Shown here piece by piece: positions 44,442 through 54,949 of a DNA stretch of 64,000 bases (the stretch's first letter is position 1; each line of letters starts with the position of its first letter). The notes beneath the pieces are model-generated. The model did not search any database, was not told where the DNA came from, and saw only the letters and a list, made by a program, of their open reading frames with translations. Source of the stretch: Streptomyces humicola (GTDB taxonomy: Bacteria > Actinomycetota > Actinomycetes > Streptomycetales > Streptomycetaceae); NCBI RefSeq assembly GCF_024436035.1, contig NZ_JANFNG010000015.1, forward strand, positions 62,001-126,000. The letters run 5' to 3'. Both the position numbers and the translations under genes were made by a program.

Positions 44442-46103
44442 TCACGCATCGTAAGCGTCCGCCCGCCGCGGTTCCACGCCCTGGACGACGTTGCTGAGGA
44501 ACAGCGACCTCGTCCCGAACCGCTCGGTGTCCACGCCGTTCTCCTCCAGCACCGACAGCGCCGCTGCGTGCACCGCACGCAGCACCGGTGTCGCGGCGCG
44601 CAGCGCGTCGTCGGACATGAAGCGGTGCTTCCACGGCTTGTCCGCCCACGCCGAGCGCAGCCCGAACGGCTCGGGAAGCGTCAACTGGCCGCCGAAGAAG
44701 TCCAGTACGGGCGGGAACCAGGTCAACGGCGCCCGTGCCGCCAGCCGCACCACCTCGCCGGGCTCCACCAGCGGCAGCTGCACCGTCTTGGTCTCCCAGA
44801 ACTTGACGGACTTGGAGACCTCTTTCTCCTTCGGCGCGGGCTTGGCGGTGAAAAGCGAGTGGACCGGCCCGAGCGCGTGCCCGGTCACCTCGATGCGCAA
44901 GGTCGCGTGCAGCACGGTCACCGTGATCAGCAAGGTGATGACCAACTGCCCGTCCCACAGCACGAACTGCACACCGAGGTAGTGCCGGTTGCCGCTGCCG
45001 AACTGCTGCTCGTTGCATATCCGCTGCAGCTCGAAGTCCTTGACGGTGAACGCCTCCACCTCGGCGCCGGTGGGCCTGCTGATCTCCGTGGCATTCTCCC
45101 CGAGCGGTGCGACGATCCAGTGCCGTATCGACGGCTTGGGGAAGCCACCGGTGTGCAGCGGTCCGCGTTCCAGCTCGCCGAGCTTGGCCTGGATGGCCTT
45201 GATCACGTCCCAGCTGCGGAACGGGTGGATCTCCGGCATGCCCTGCGGCACGAGCTCCTCGGCCAGCTGCCAGCTGCCCCAGCGCGGGCCCATGCCGAGT
45301 ATCCCCTTGGGGCCGGCGTAGAAGACCACATTGCTGTTCTGCTCCGCGGCGAGCGCAACGAACGACTGGCGCATCCGCTCGGCACGCTCGTCGTTGGGGT
45401 GCTGCGGCACCGCCTCCGGGATCTGGGCGCCGACACCCGACCCGGACAACAGCCCCGACCAGCGATCCCGCAGATCCACCGCGGTGCGCTCGCAGATGCG
45501 CCGCGCGATGATCCATCCGATCACCGGCACCACCATCATCGCCCGCAGGTACCACGCGCCCAGGCCATGCAGCGGCGGCCGCCAGATCAGCAGCAGCGTC
45601 CCGAGGCCCGCGACCGCGATGACGAGACCGCCGAGGGCTCCGGCGCGAGCCCCCTCCGCCTTCGCCAGCCACCTGCGCAGCTGGAAGGCGATCAGCCAGA
45701 TGAGCACACCCGGCAGGAACAGCAGGCCGCAGACTGCCATCACCACGGTGAGACGGGCATCGCGGGCCTGCCGGATGCGGTTGGCGGCGAGGCAGTGCTC
45801 GACGACGGTCTGCGGATCCGTGCCGAAGGACTGCACGGTCTCCTTGCGCGCCCCGCCGAGCATTCGCACCTGCACCGCCCGTGCGAACGCCTCACCCAGA
45901 TTGGGTTCGAAGATCGACAACCTCGGTGGTCTGACGCCCGTCGCCGGGTTCGCCTTCACCAGCGCGTCCACCCGGCCGTCGCGGTAGGCGGCGGACGACA
46001 GGGCCTGCGTTGCGGCCGTCTGTCCGTCCATGCCGATGAGCGGGACCTGAGCGCCCGGGCTGAAGTCGAACTCCACGCCGGAGAATCCCGAAAGTGCAGA
46101 CAC
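44442..46103 (-). CDS. Large membrane protein of unknown function
   Basis: A 553-residue protein conserved in streptomycetes. An N-terminal soluble part (about 1-115) is followed by three or four transmembrane helices between residues 115 and 205 (VVMAVCGLLFLPGVLIWLIA, GALGGLVIAVAGLGTLLLIW, YLRAMMVVPVIGWIIARRI). A further helix-like stretch near residue 380 (LVITLLITVTVLHATL) lies in the large C-terminal part. I recognise no catalytic motif. GTG start. A hairpin separates it from the EF-G-like gene upstream on the same strand. Confidence 0.8.
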   Translation of the reverse strand: MSALSGFSGVEFDFSPGAQVPLIGMDGQTAATQALSSAAYRDGRVDALVKANPATGVRPPRLSIFEPNLGEAFARAVQVRMLGGARKETVQSFGTDPQTVVEHCLAANRIRQARDARLTVVMAVCGLLFLPGVLIWLIAFQLRRWLAKAEGARAGALGGLVIAVAGLGTLLLIWRPPLHGLGAWYLRAMMVVPVIGWIIARRICERTAVDLRDRWSGLLSGSGVGAQIPEAVPQHPNDERAERMRQSFVALAAEQNSNVVFYAGPKGILGMGPRWGSWQLAEELVPQGMPEIHPFRSWDVIKAIQAKLGELERGPLHTGGFPKPSIRHWIVAPLGENATEISRPTGAEVEAFTVKDFELQRICNEQQFGSGNRHYLGVQFVLWDGQLVITLLITVTVLHATLRIEVTGHALGPVHSLFTAKPAPKEKEVSKSVKFWETKTVQLPLVEPGEVVRLAARAPLTWFPPVLDFFGGQLTLPEPFGLRSAWADKPWKHRFMSDDALRAATPVLRAVHAAALSVLEENGVDTERFGTRSLFLSNVVQGVEPRRADAYDA

Positions 46104-46149
46104 CCAACGCCCCCATCCCGCAGTACGACCACCCGATCACAGCGTATCG

Positions 46150-46180
46150 GCCCGATGCCCCGCACGTCAGGGCATCGGGC
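46150..46180 (-). terminator. Terminator of the EF-G-like gene
   Basis: An 11-bp stem GCCCGATGCCC / GGGCATCGGGC with a 9-nt loop, 16 bp past the stop. Confidence 0.7.
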
Positions 46181-46195
46181 TCCCAAGGGCGGGCG

Positions 46196-48385
46196 CTACG
46201 AGCGCTCTTCCCTGAGCTTCGCGGAGAGTTGAGGCGGCATCGGTTCGTGACGGGCGTACGAGCGGCTGAAGCGCCCGGTGCCGTGGGAGAGCGAGCGCAG
46301 GTCGATCGCGTAGCGTCCGATCTCGATCTCGGGCACCTCCGCGCGCACCAACGTCCGCCCGGGACCGGCCGGTTCGGTGCCGAGCACCCGGCCCCTGCGC
46401 CCGGCGAGATCGCTCATCACCGGACCCACATACTCGTCCGAGACCAGCACTTTGACCTCATGGACCGGCTCCAGCAGATGGATCCGGGCATCGCCGGCCG
46501 CCTCCCGCAGCGCCAGCGCGCCCGCGGTCTGGAAGGCGGCGTCGGAGGAGTCCACCGAGTGCGCCTTGCCGTCGAGCAGCGTCACCCGGATGTCGACGAC
46601 CGGGTAGCCGGCGGCGACGCCTTTCGCCGCCTGAGCCCGCACCCCCTTCTCCACCGAAGGGATGAACTGGCGCGGCACCGCACCGCCGACCACCTTGTCG
46701 ACGAACTCGATCCCGGAGCCGACCGGAAGCGGCTCGACCTCGATCTCGCAGATTGCGAACTGCCCATGCCCGCCGGACTGCTTGACGTGCCGCCCGCGCC
46801 CAGCGGCCTTCTCACCGAACGTCTCGCGCAGTGACACCTTGTACGGGACGCCGTCCACCTGCACCCCGTACCGGCCGCGCAGCCGCTCCAGCGCCACGTC
46901 CACATGCGCCTCGCCCAGGCACCACAGCACCACCTGGTGGGTGTCCTGGTTCTGCTCCAGGCGCATCGTGGGGTCCTCGGCCACCAGACGCGCGAGGCCC
47001 TGCGAGAGCTTGTCCTCGTCCGCCTTGCTGTGCGCCTCGATCGCCACCGGCAGCAGCGGGTCCGGCATCACCCACGGCTCCATCAGCAGCGGGTCGTCCT
47101 TGGAGGACAGGGTGTCGCCGGTCTCGGCACGGGTCAGCTTCGCCACGCACACCAGATCACCGGCGACGGCCTTCGGCACCGGGCGCTGGACCTTGCCGAA
47201 CGGGCAGGACAGCGCACCGATGCGCTCATCGACGTCGTGGTCCTCGTGGCCGCGGTCCTCCATGCCGTGTCCGGAGACGTGTACCGTCTCGTCGGGCCGG
47301 ATCGTCCCGGAGAAGACACGCACCAGGCTGATCCGTCCCACGTACGGGTCGGAGGAGGTCTTGACCACCTCGGCGGCGAGCGGGCCGTCCGGGTCGCAGG
47401 ACAGCGGCTGCCGCGGCCCGCCGTCCGGCGTGGTCACCGGGGGCACCTCGCGCTCCGCGGGCGTCGGGAAGCCGCCGGTGATCAGCTCCAGCAGCTCCAG
47501 AGTGCCCAGGCCGTGGCGCGCGCCCTCGGCCGGCGGGGCGGCGGCGAGCACCGGGTAGAAGGTGCCGCGGGCCACGGCGCGTTCCAGATCCTCGATGAGC
47601 GTCTTGAAGTCGACCTCCTCGCCGCCGAGGTAGCGGTCCATCAGAGTCTCGTCCTCGCTCTCGGCGATGATCCCCTCGATGAGCCGGCCGCGCGCCTCCT
47701 CGATCAGCGGCAGGTGTTCCGGATCCGGGTCGCGCTCGACGCGCTCGCCGGAGGAGTAGTCGTAGACCCGCTGCGAGAGCAGGCCGATGAGACCGGCCAC
47801 GGGGGTGTGGCCGTCGGGCCCCTCTTCGCCGTGCAGCGGCAGGTAGAGCGGAAGCACCGCGTCCGGGTCGTCGCCGCCGAAGGCCCGGCCGCAGATGGCC
47901 GTCATCTCCTCGAAGTCGGCGCGCGCGTTCTCCAGATGCGTGATGACCACCGCGCGCGGCATCCCGACCGCGGCGCACTCCTCCCACACCATCCGCGTTG
48001 CGCCGTCGACGCCCTCGGCCGCCGAGACGACGAAAAGGGCCGCATCCGCTGCCCGCAGACCGGCCCTCAGCTCCCCGACGAAATCCGCGTACCCGGGGGT
48101 GTCCAGTAGATTGATCTTGATGCTGCCCCACTCGATCGGGACCAGCGACAGCTGGACCGACCGCTGCTGGCGGTGCTCGATCTCGTCGTAGTCGGAGACC
48201 GACGTGCCGTCCTCGACACGGCCCGCCCGGTTCAGCGCGCCGCCGGCGAGTGCCAGCGCCTCGACCAGGGTCGTCTTCCCCAAACCGCTGTGGCCGACCA
48301 GCACCACGTTGCGCAGCCCCTCGGGCCGGTCGGCCGTCGGCGCCCCTCCGGCGGCTCCTGCGTGTACATCTCGCCTGTCGCCCAT
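46196..48385 (-). CDS. Elongation factor G-like protein (EF-G2 type)
   Basis: A 729-residue translational GTPase paralogue with EF-G domain order: G domain, domain II, and domains III-V (RLEQNQDTHQVVLWCLGEAH, GRGRHVKQSGGHGQFAICEI, HGTGRFSRSYARHE). G1 is GHSGLGKTT and G3 DTPGYADF, but the switch I RGITI motif is missing and the NKxD G4 motif reads THLE. Proteins of this kind in mycobacteria bind GTP yet do not support translocation. The true role is unknown, possibly ribosome-related. ATG start with GGGAGG at 7 nt. Confidence 0.88.
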   Translation of the reverse strand: MGDRRDVHAGAAGGAPTADRPEGLRNVVLVGHSGLGKTTLVEALALAGGALNRAGRVEDGTSVSDYDEIEHRQQRSVQLSLVPIEWGSIKINLLDTPGYADFVGELRAGLRAADAALFVVSAAEGVDGATRMVWEECAAVGMPRAVVITHLENARADFEEMTAICGRAFGGDDPDAVLPLYLPLHGEEGPDGHTPVAGLIGLLSQRVYDYSSGERVERDPDPEHLPLIEEARGRLIEGIIAESEDETLMDRYLGGEEVDFKTLIEDLERAVARGTFYPVLAAAPPAEGARHGLGTLELLELITGGFPTPAEREVPPVTTPDGGPRQPLSCDPDGPLAAEVVKTSSDPYVGRISLVRVFSGTIRPDETVHVSGHGMEDRGHEDHDVDERIGALSCPFGKVQRPVPKAVAGDLVCVAKLTRAETGDTLSSKDDPLLMEPWVMPDPLLPVAIEAHSKADEDKLSQGLARLVAEDPTMRLEQNQDTHQVVLWCLGEAHVDVALERLRGRYGVQVDGVPYKVSLRETFGEKAAGRGRHVKQSGGHGQFAICEIEVEPLPVGSGIEFVDKVVGGAVPRQFIPSVEKGVRAQAAKGVAAGYPVVDIRVTLLDGKAHSVDSSDAAFQTAGALALREAAGDARIHLLEPVHEVKVLVSDEYVGPVMSDLAGRRGRVLGTEPAGPGRTLVRAEVPEIEIGRYAIDLRSLSHGTGRFSRSYARHEPMPPQLSAKLREERS

Positions 48386-48753
48386 GTCGATGCCTCCCGC
48401 TCATGCCTCACTGCACGGTGACTGCCCTCATGCTGCTGCCGACGAGGGCAGGGATGCTCTGAGTCCGGCTCCTATGTGCGCAGGCAAGGACGCCAAGGCC
48501 ACGCGAATCCTCAGGCGGCTGCGGCGACGCCCGCGGTACCTTCGACCTTCCCACGCTCGTCACGCTGCGTCCATACGTCGTACGGGCGGTGGTACCCATC
48601 CCGTACCCGGCCGGTCACCTCGGGTGTCCGCGCCCGGGACCGGTGCAGGTTCTGGCCGGGTGACTGCGGGACGTGGCGACGGGCTCGCGTGACTACGATG
48701 GGGCGGCCGGTGGCCACAGGGGCCACACTGCACCCACAACCCCCGGGAAGGCC
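48386..48753. other. 368-bp divergent promoter region
   Basis: Lies between the EF-G-like gene (minus) and the lipid operon (plus). TACGAT at 48694-48699 is a candidate -10 for the operon. Short frames in this gap have no recognisable protein, and I see no RNA gene. Confidence 0.6.
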
Positions 48754-49410
48754 ATGCTGAACAAGTACGCGCGTGCGTTCTTCACGCGTGTTCTGACACC
48801 GTTCGCCGCGCTGCTGCTGCGCTTGGGCGTCAGTCCGGACACGGTGACTCTCATCGGTACCGGGGGCGTCGTGGCGGGCGCGCTGGCCTTCTATCCCAGG
48901 GGTGAATTCTTCTGGGGCACAGTCGTCATCACGCTGTTCGTCTTCTCCGACCTCGTCGACGGCAACATGGCCCGGCAGATGGGCCGCTCCAGCCGGTGGG
49001 GCGCCTTCCTCGACTCCACCCTCGACCGCGTCGCCGACGCGGCGATCTTCGGCGGGCTCGCGCTGTGGTATGCCGGAGGTGGCAAGAACCTCGTTCTGTG
49101 CGCCGTGACCCTCTTCTGCCTGGCCAGCGGCCAGGTCGTGTCGTACACCAAGGCACGCGGCGAGGCCATCGGCCTGCCGGTGAACGTCAACGGGCTCGTC
49201 GAGCGTGCCGAGCGCCTGGTGATCTCACTCGTCGCCTGCGGCCTGTCCGGACTGCACGCGTTCGGCGTGCCGTACATCGAGGTGCTGCTGCCGATCGCAT
49301 TGTGGATCGTCGCCGCGGGCAGTCTCGTGACGCTGATCCAACGGGTGGTGACGGTGCGCCGCGAGGCCGCGGAGGCCGACGCGGCCCAGGGGGGAGGGGA
49401 GACCGCATGA
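48754..49410 (+). CDS. pgsA: Phosphatidylinositol phosphate synthase (CDP-alcohol phosphotransferase)
   Basis: A 218-residue membrane enzyme with about six helices. The full CDP-alcohol phosphotransferase signature is present: DLVDGNMARQ, then GAFLDSTLDRVAD, supplying the metal-binding aspartates. In actinobacteria this enzyme joins CDP-diacylglycerol and inositol-1-phosphate to give phosphatidylinositol phosphate, the first step towards PI mannosides. It is followed by overlapping acyltransferase and mannosyltransferase genes, confirming the pathway. ATG 48754 with GGGAAGG. Confidence 0.92.
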   Translation: MLNKYARAFFTRVLTPFAALLLRLGVSPDTVTLIGTGGVVAGALAFYPRGEFFWGTVVITLFVFSDLVDGNMARQMGRSSRWGAFLDSTLDRVADAAIFGGLALWYAGGGKNLVLCAVTLFCLASGQVVSYTKARGEAIGLPVNVNGLVERAERLVISLVACGLSGLHAFGVPYIEVLLPIALWIVAAGSLVTLIQRVVTVRREAAEADAAQGGGETA

Positions 49411-50381
49411 ACGACCGACTCAACGACGCGCTCTACGGAGCCGGGTGGGCCGCCGTCAAGCGGCTGCCCGAGCCGGTCGCGAACGCCCTCGGCCGGACGA
49501 TGGCCGACATCGTCTGGCGGCAGCGGGGCAAGGGCGTGCGCAGGCTGGAGTCCAACCTGGCGCGCGTCGTCCCCGACGCCACCCCCGAGCAGCTGTCTGC
49601 CCTCGCGCGCGCCGGCATGCGCTCCTACCTGCGCTACTGGATGGAGTCGTTCCGGCTGCCCGCCTGGAGCAAGGAGCGCATCCGCACCGGCTTCGAGCCC
49701 AAGGACCTGCACCACCTGGAGGAGGGCCTGGCGGCCGGCAAGGGCGTGGTCCTCGCCCTGCCGCACATGGGCAACTACGACCTGGCCGGCGCCTGGGTCA
49801 CCACCAAGCTCGGCGTGCCCTTCACCACCGTCGCCGAGCGCCTCAAGCCCGAGACGCTCTACGACCGGTTCGTCGCCTACCGCGAGGGCCTCGGCATGGA
49901 GGTGCTGCCGCACACCGGCGGCGCCGCCTTCGGCACCCTCGCCCGGCGACTGCGCTCCGGCGGTCTCGTGTGCCTCGTCGCCGACCGGGACCTGTCCGCC
50001 TCCGGGATCGAGGTGAAGTTCTTCGGCGAGGCCACCCGGATGCCCGCGGGGCCTGCGATGCTGGCCGTACAGACCGGAGCGCGGCTGCTCCCGGTCACCC
50101 TCTGGTACGACGAGACTGCGGTGCTGCGAGGCCGGGTGCACCCGCCCGTCGACCCCCCGCAGATCGGCACCCGCGCCGAGAAGGCGGCCGCGATGACCCA
50201 GGCCATGGCCGACGAATTCGCCTCCGGCATCGCCGAGCACCCCGAGCACTGGCACATGCTGCAGCGACTGTGGCTCGCCGACCTCGTGAGCGACGCGCGA
50301 GTGGGCGGAGAAGCGAGCGGAGAAGCTGACGCGCGCCCGGACAGCGGGGCGCCGGACGGCCCCGGAACGGAGAAGAGTTGA
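49407..50381 (+). CDS. Phosphatidylinositol mannoside acyltransferase (LpxL/HtrB-like)
   Basis: A 324-residue membrane-associated acyltransferase of the lauroyl-transferase fold, with the HX4D motif as PHMGNYDLAGAW and the later VADRDLSASGIEVKFFGE segment. The mycobacterial counterpart PatA adds a palmitoyl group to the mannose of PIM1/PIM2. The ATG overlaps the upstream stop by 4 bp, and its own stop overlaps the next start. The last 40 residues are acidic and Gly-rich, probably disordered. Confidence 0.9.
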   Translation: MNDRLNDALYGAGWAAVKRLPEPVANALGRTMADIVWRQRGKGVRRLESNLARVVPDATPEQLSALARAGMRSYLRYWMESFRLPAWSKERIRTGFEPKDLHHLEEGLAAGKGVVLALPHMGNYDLAGAWVTTKLGVPFTTVAERLKPETLYDRFVAYREGLGMEVLPHTGGAAFGTLARRLRSGGLVCLVADRDLSASGIEVKFFGEATRMPAGPAMLAVQTGARLLPVTLWYDETAVLRGRVHPPVDPPQIGTRAEKAAAMTQAMADEFASGIAEHPEHWHMLQRLWLADLVSDARVGGEASGEADARPDSGAPDGPGTEKS

Positions 50382-51538
50382 GGATCGGGATCGTCTGCCC
50401 GTACTCCTGGGATGTCCCCGGCGGCGTGCAGTTCCACATCCGTGACCTCGCCGGACACCTGATCGCACTCGGCCACGAGGTGTCGGTGCTCGCCCCCGCC
50501 GACGACGACACTCCGCTGCCCCCGTACGTCGTCTCCGCCGGACGCGCCGTTCCCGTCCCGTACAACGGCTCGGTGGCCCGGCTCAACTTCGGTTTCCTCT
50601 CCGCCGCGCGGGTGCGCCGCTGGCTGCACGACGGCGCATTCGACGTCCTCCACATCCACGAGCCCGCTTCGCCCTCGCTCGGGCTGCTCGCCTGCTGGGC
50701 CGCCTCCGGGCCCATCGTGGCCACCTTCCACACCTCCAACCCCCGCTCCCGGGCCATGATCGCCGCCTATCCGATCCTGCAGCCGGCACTGGAGAAGATC
50801 AGCGCCCGCATTGCGGTGAGCGAGTACGCCCGACGCACCCTCGTCGAGCACCTCGGCGGCGACGCGGTCGTGATCCCCAACGGCGTCGACGTCGACTTCT
50901 TCCGCAGCGCTGAGCCGAAGCAGGAGTGGCAAGGGGGGACGATCGGCTTCATCGGCCGCATCGACGAGCCGCGCAAGGGCCTGCCCACCCTGATCCGGGC
51001 CCTGCCCGAGATCCTGCGCCGCAGGCCCGGCACCCGGCTTCTCGTCGCAGGACGCGGCGACGAGCAGGAGGCCGTCGACGGGCTCGACGAACAAGCCCGC
51101 GGCCAGGTCGAGTTCCTCGGCATGGTCAGCGACGAGGACAAGGCGCGGTTGTTGCGCAGCGTCGATGTGTACGCGGCCCCCAACACCGGCGGAGAGAGCT
51201 TCGGGATCATCCTGGTGGAGGCGATGTCGGCGGGCGCCCCCGTGCTCGCCAGCGACCTCGACGCGTTCCGCCAGGTGCTCGACGGGGGAGCGGCGGGCGA
51301 GCTCTTCCCGGTCGAGGACGCCGACGCCCTCGCCGATGCGGCGGTACGGCTGCTGGACGACCCGGAGCGACTCGCCCGGCTGCGCTCGCTCGGCTCCAAG
51401 CACGTGCGCCGCTTCGACTGGAGCACGGTCGGCCGCGACATCCTCGCCGTGTACGAGACGGTCACCGACGGAGCGGCGTCGGTCGCCGCCGACGAGCGGA
51501 CCGGGCTGCGCGCCCGGTTCGGCCTCGCCCGCGACTGA
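50378..51538 (+). CDS. pimA: Phosphatidylinositol alpha-mannosyltransferase
   Basis: A 386-residue GT4 glycosyltransferase. The start IGIVCPYSWDVPGGVQFHIR is characteristic of PimA, which transfers the first mannose from GDP-mannose to phosphatidylinositol on the inner membrane face. The C-terminal nucleotide-binding domain has GFIGRIDEPRKGLPTLI and the EX7E motif region ESFGIILVEAMSAGAPV. TTG start overlapping the acyltransferase stop (TTGA). With the two genes before it, it completes a compact PIM operon. Confidence 0.92.
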   Translation: MRIGIVCPYSWDVPGGVQFHIRDLAGHLIALGHEVSVLAPADDDTPLPPYVVSAGRAVPVPYNGSVARLNFGFLSAARVRRWLHDGAFDVLHIHEPASPSLGLLACWAASGPIVATFHTSNPRSRAMIAAYPILQPALEKISARIAVSEYARRTLVEHLGGDAVVIPNGVDVDFFRSAEPKQEWQGGTIGFIGRIDEPRKGLPTLIRALPEILRRRPGTRLLVAGRGDEQEAVDGLDEQARGQVEFLGMVSDEDKARLLRSVDVYAAPNTGGESFGIILVEAMSAGAPVLASDLDAFRQVLDGGAAGELFPVEDADALADAAVRLLDDPERLARLRSLGSKHVRRFDWSTVGRDILAVYETVTDGAASVAADERTGLRARFGLARD

Positions 51539-51553
51539 GTAGCCTTGCCGCCC

Positions 51554-52147
51554 GTGACCACCACGTTGATCTGGATCGCCGCGGCGGGCGTCGCCGTCGT
51601 CCTGCTGGGGCTCTACCTCAGCTGGACCGCGGGACGCCTGGACCGGCTGCATGCGCGCATCGACGCCGCACGCGCCGCGCTCGACGCCCAGCTGCTGCGC
51701 CGCGCCTCGGTCGCGCAGGAGCTCGCCACCGCCGGCGTGCTCGACCCCGCCGCGTCCATCCTGCTCTACCAGACGGCGCACGCCGCACGGCAGGCCGAGG
51801 ACGAGCACCGCGAAGTGGCCGAGAGCGAGCTCAGCCAGGCGCTGCGCGCCGTGTTCGCTGAAGCGGACGCCGTGCAGGCTGTGCGGGACGCCCCCGGCGG
51901 CCCCGAGGCGGCGAGCGAGCTGACCGCGGCGGTGCGCAGGACGCCGATGGCGCGGCGGTTCCACAACGACGCGGTGCGCGCGGCGCGGGCCGTGCGGCGC
52001 CACTACGTGGTCCGCTGGTTGCGGCTCGCCGGGCACGCACCGTTCCCGCTGGCGTTCGAGATGGACGACGAGCCGCCGCCGGAGCTGCTGGCCGACGGTA
52101 GCGACGACGACGGTGGCACCTCAGACGCCGGCAGCGCGGGCCACTGA
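51554..52147 (+). CDS. Membrane-anchored helical protein, LemA-like
   Basis: A 197-residue protein with one N-terminal transmembrane helix (TTLIWIAAAGVAVVLLGLYL). A long helical region follows, with the LemA-like pattern LDRLHARIDAARAALDAQLL and FHNDAVRAARAVRRH; the C-terminus is acidic. It is 15 bp after pimA and probably in the same operon. GTG 51554 gives a start matching relatives in my memory; TTG 51545 is possible. Function unknown. Confidence 0.75.
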   Translation: MTTTLIWIAAAGVAVVLLGLYLSWTAGRLDRLHARIDAARAALDAQLLRRASVAQELATAGVLDPAASILLYQTAHAARQAEDEHREVAESELSQALRAVFAEADAVQAVRDAPGGPEAASELTAAVRRTPMARRFHNDAVRAARAVRRHYVVRWLRLAGHAPFPLAFEMDDEPPPELLADGSDDDGGTSDAGSAGH

Positions 52148-52201
52148 CCTCGGATTGGCCCTTGAACCGGTCCCGTGCATCCGGTTTTGTCAGCTGTGCA
52201 G

Positions 52202-52241
52202 CGGCGGACCGGCCGAAGTGGACCTGACGGCAGGTCCGCCG
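52202..52241 (+). terminator. Possible terminator after the lipid operon
   Basis: A 9-bp stem CGGCGGACC / GGTCCGCCG with a 22-nt loop, about 55 bp past the last gene of the operon. The long loop makes this weaker than the others. Confidence 0.4.
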
Positions 52242-52326
52242 TGACAATCAGCCGACTCCGTCGCGGGCGTTTCGCACAGCCCTACGATGGGTTCGTAGCA
52301 CTTATCGCATCGAGTGAGGTCAATCC

Positions 52327-53256
<930 letters not shown>

Positions 53257-53271
53257 ACGCTGTACTCACCC

Positions 53272-53300
53272 GGTGGGCAGGCCCGCAGGGCCTGCCCACC
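53272..53300 (+). terminator. Hairpin between pdxS and pdxT
   Basis: A perfect 13-bp stem GGTGGGCAGGCCC / GGGCCTGCCCACC with a GCA loop, 15 bp after pdxS and 44 bp before pdxT. It may partly terminate or stabilise the pdxS mRNA so that synthase and glutaminase levels differ. Confidence 0.65.
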
Positions 53301-53343
53301 TGCCGTGAACCGCTTCATTCCCAGAGGTATTCGAGGTACTCCG

Positions 53344-53952
53344 TTGTCGACGCTGTCGTCCGCCCAACCCACCGTCGGTGTGCTCGCTCTGCAGGGCGAT
53401 GTGCGCGAGCACCTGGCCGCGCTCGCCGAGGCCGGCGTCCTGGCCCGTCCGGTCCGCCGCCCCGAGGAACTGGAGGAGATCGACGGCCTGGTGATCCCCG
53501 GCGGGGAGTCCACCACCATGTCCAAGCTCGCCGTCGCCTTCGGCGTGCTCGACCCGATGCGCGCGCGGATAGGGGCCGGCCTGCCCGCCTACGGCTCCTG
53601 CGCCGGCATGATCATGCTTGCCGACAAGATCCTTGACGGCCGGGACGACCAGGAGACGATCGGCGGCATCGACATGACCGTGCGCCGCAACGCCTTCGGG
53701 CGGCAGAACGAGTCGTTCGAGGCCGCGGTCGAGATCACGGGCGTCGACGGCGGCCCCGTCGAGGGCGTCTTCATCCGTGCCCCGTGGGTGGAGTCGGTGG
53801 GGGCCGACGTCGAGGTGCTCTCGCGGCTTGCCGACGAGACCATCGTGGCCGTCCGCCAGGGCAACCTGCTGGCCACCTCGTTCCACCCCGAGCTCACCGG
53901 CGATCACCGGGTCCACCGGCTCTTCGCGGAGATCGTCCGCGACGCTTCGTGA
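53344..53952 (+). CDS. pdxT: Pyridoxal 5'-phosphate synthase glutaminase subunit PdxT
   Basis: A 202-residue class I glutamine amidotransferase that supplies ammonia to PdxS. The nucleophile elbow is [10 protein letters not shown], and the His-Glu of the triad are in [13 protein letters not shown]; the [11 protein letters not shown] start is typical. I choose TTG 53344 after CGAGG; a GTG at 53305 would start inside unrelated sequence just after the hairpin. Confidence 0.95.
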   Translation: MSTLSSAQPTVGVLALQGDVREHLAALAEAGVLARPVRRPEELEEIDGLVIPGGESTTMSKLAVAFGVLDPMRARIGAGLPAYGSCAGMIMLADKILDGRDDQETIGGIDMTVRRNAFGRQNESFEAAVEITGVDGGPVEGVFIRAPWVESVGADVEVLSRLADETIVAVRQGNLLATSFHPELTGDHRVHRLFAEIVRDAS

Positions 53953-54038
53953 GACGCCTGGCGAACGGGGCGGAGATCGGATCCCGGTAGGATCGCAGGT
54001 ATTCGTTAGCAAGTTGGTGACGTGAAGGAGACAGGCGG

Positions 54039-54791
54039 ATGTCCGGCCACTCTAAATGGGCTACGACCAAGCACAAGAAGGCCGTGATCGACGCCAAGCG
54101 CGGCAAGCTCTTCGCGAAGCTGATCAAGAACATCGAGGTCGCGGCGCGTACCGGCGGCGCCGACCCCGACGGCAACCCGACGCTGTACGACGCCATCCAG
54201 AAGGCGAAGAAGAGCTCGGTCCCCAACGACAACATCAACCGTGCGGTCAAGCGCGGTGCGGGACTCGAAGCCGGTGGCGTCGAATACCAGACGATCATGT
54301 ACGAGGGCTACGGTCCGAACGGCGTCGCGGTGCTCGTCGAGTGCCTCACCGACAACCGCAACCGCGCCGCATCGGAGGTGCGCGTCGCGATGACCCGCAA
54401 CGGCGGCTCGATGGCCGACCCGGGTTCGGTGTCGTACCTGTTCAACCGCAAGGGTGTCGTGATCGTGCCGAAGAACGGGCTGAGCGAGGACGACGTGCTC
54501 GGCGCGGTCCTCGACGCGGGCGCCGAGGAGGTCAACGACCTCGGCGAGGCCTTCGAGGTGCTGAGCGAGGCCACCGACCTGGTCGCGGTGCGCAGCGCGC
54601 TTCAGGAGGCCGGGATCGACTACGACTCGGCCGACGCCAACTTCGTCCCGACCATGCAGGTCGAGCTGGACGAGGAGGGCGCACGCAAGATCTTCAAGCT
54701 GATCGATGCGCTGGAGGACAGCGACGACGTCCAGAACGTCTTCGCCAACTTCGACGTCCCGGACGAGATCATGGAGAAGGTCGAGGCCTGA
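54039..54791 (+). CDS. YebC/PmpR-family protein
   Basis: A 250-residue protein with the family's [20 protein letters not shown] start and the [14 protein letters not shown] and RNRAASEVR segments. Family members act as DNA-binding regulators or, as shown more recently, help ribosomes through proline stretches. Upstream of ruvCAB the gene is conserved in most bacteria. ATG start with GAAGGAGACAGGCGG. Confidence 0.95.
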   Translation: MSGHSKWATTKHKKAVIDAKRGKLFAKLIKNIEVAARTGGADPDGNPTLYDAIQKAKKSSVPNDNINRAVKRGAGLEAGGVEYQTIMYEGYGPNGVAVLVECLTDNRNRAASEVRVAMTRNGGSMADPGSVSYLFNRKGVVIVPKNGLSEDDVLGAVLDAGAEEVNDLGEAFEVLSEATDLVAVRSALQEAGIDYDSADANFVPTMQVELDEEGARKIFKLIDALEDSDDVQNVFANFDVPDEIMEKVEA

Positions 54792-54828
54792 CGCAGCCTC
54801 AACCACCGTACTGCGGTACTGCGGAACC

Positions 54829-54859
54829 GGGCCGGCAGGGCAACACGCCCTGTCGGCCC
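54829..54859 (+). terminator. Terminator after the yebC-type gene
   Basis: A 13-bp stem GGGCCGGCAGGGC / GCCCTGTCGGCCC (one G-U pair) with an AACAC loop, separating the gene from ruvC. Confidence 0.7.
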
Positions 54860-54949
54860 GTCCCGTTGTCAGTACAGCTGTCAGAGCCGCCCGATAACCT
54901 GCTGGAACAGGTGGACGAGCGGACCAGCGGACGAGAGGGGGTGGAGCGC

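Noticed and set aside
48408-48726. Small minus-strand ORFs in the EF-G/lipid operon gap
   Set aside because: No ribosome site, no hydrophobic or domain pattern, and they overlap the likely promoter.
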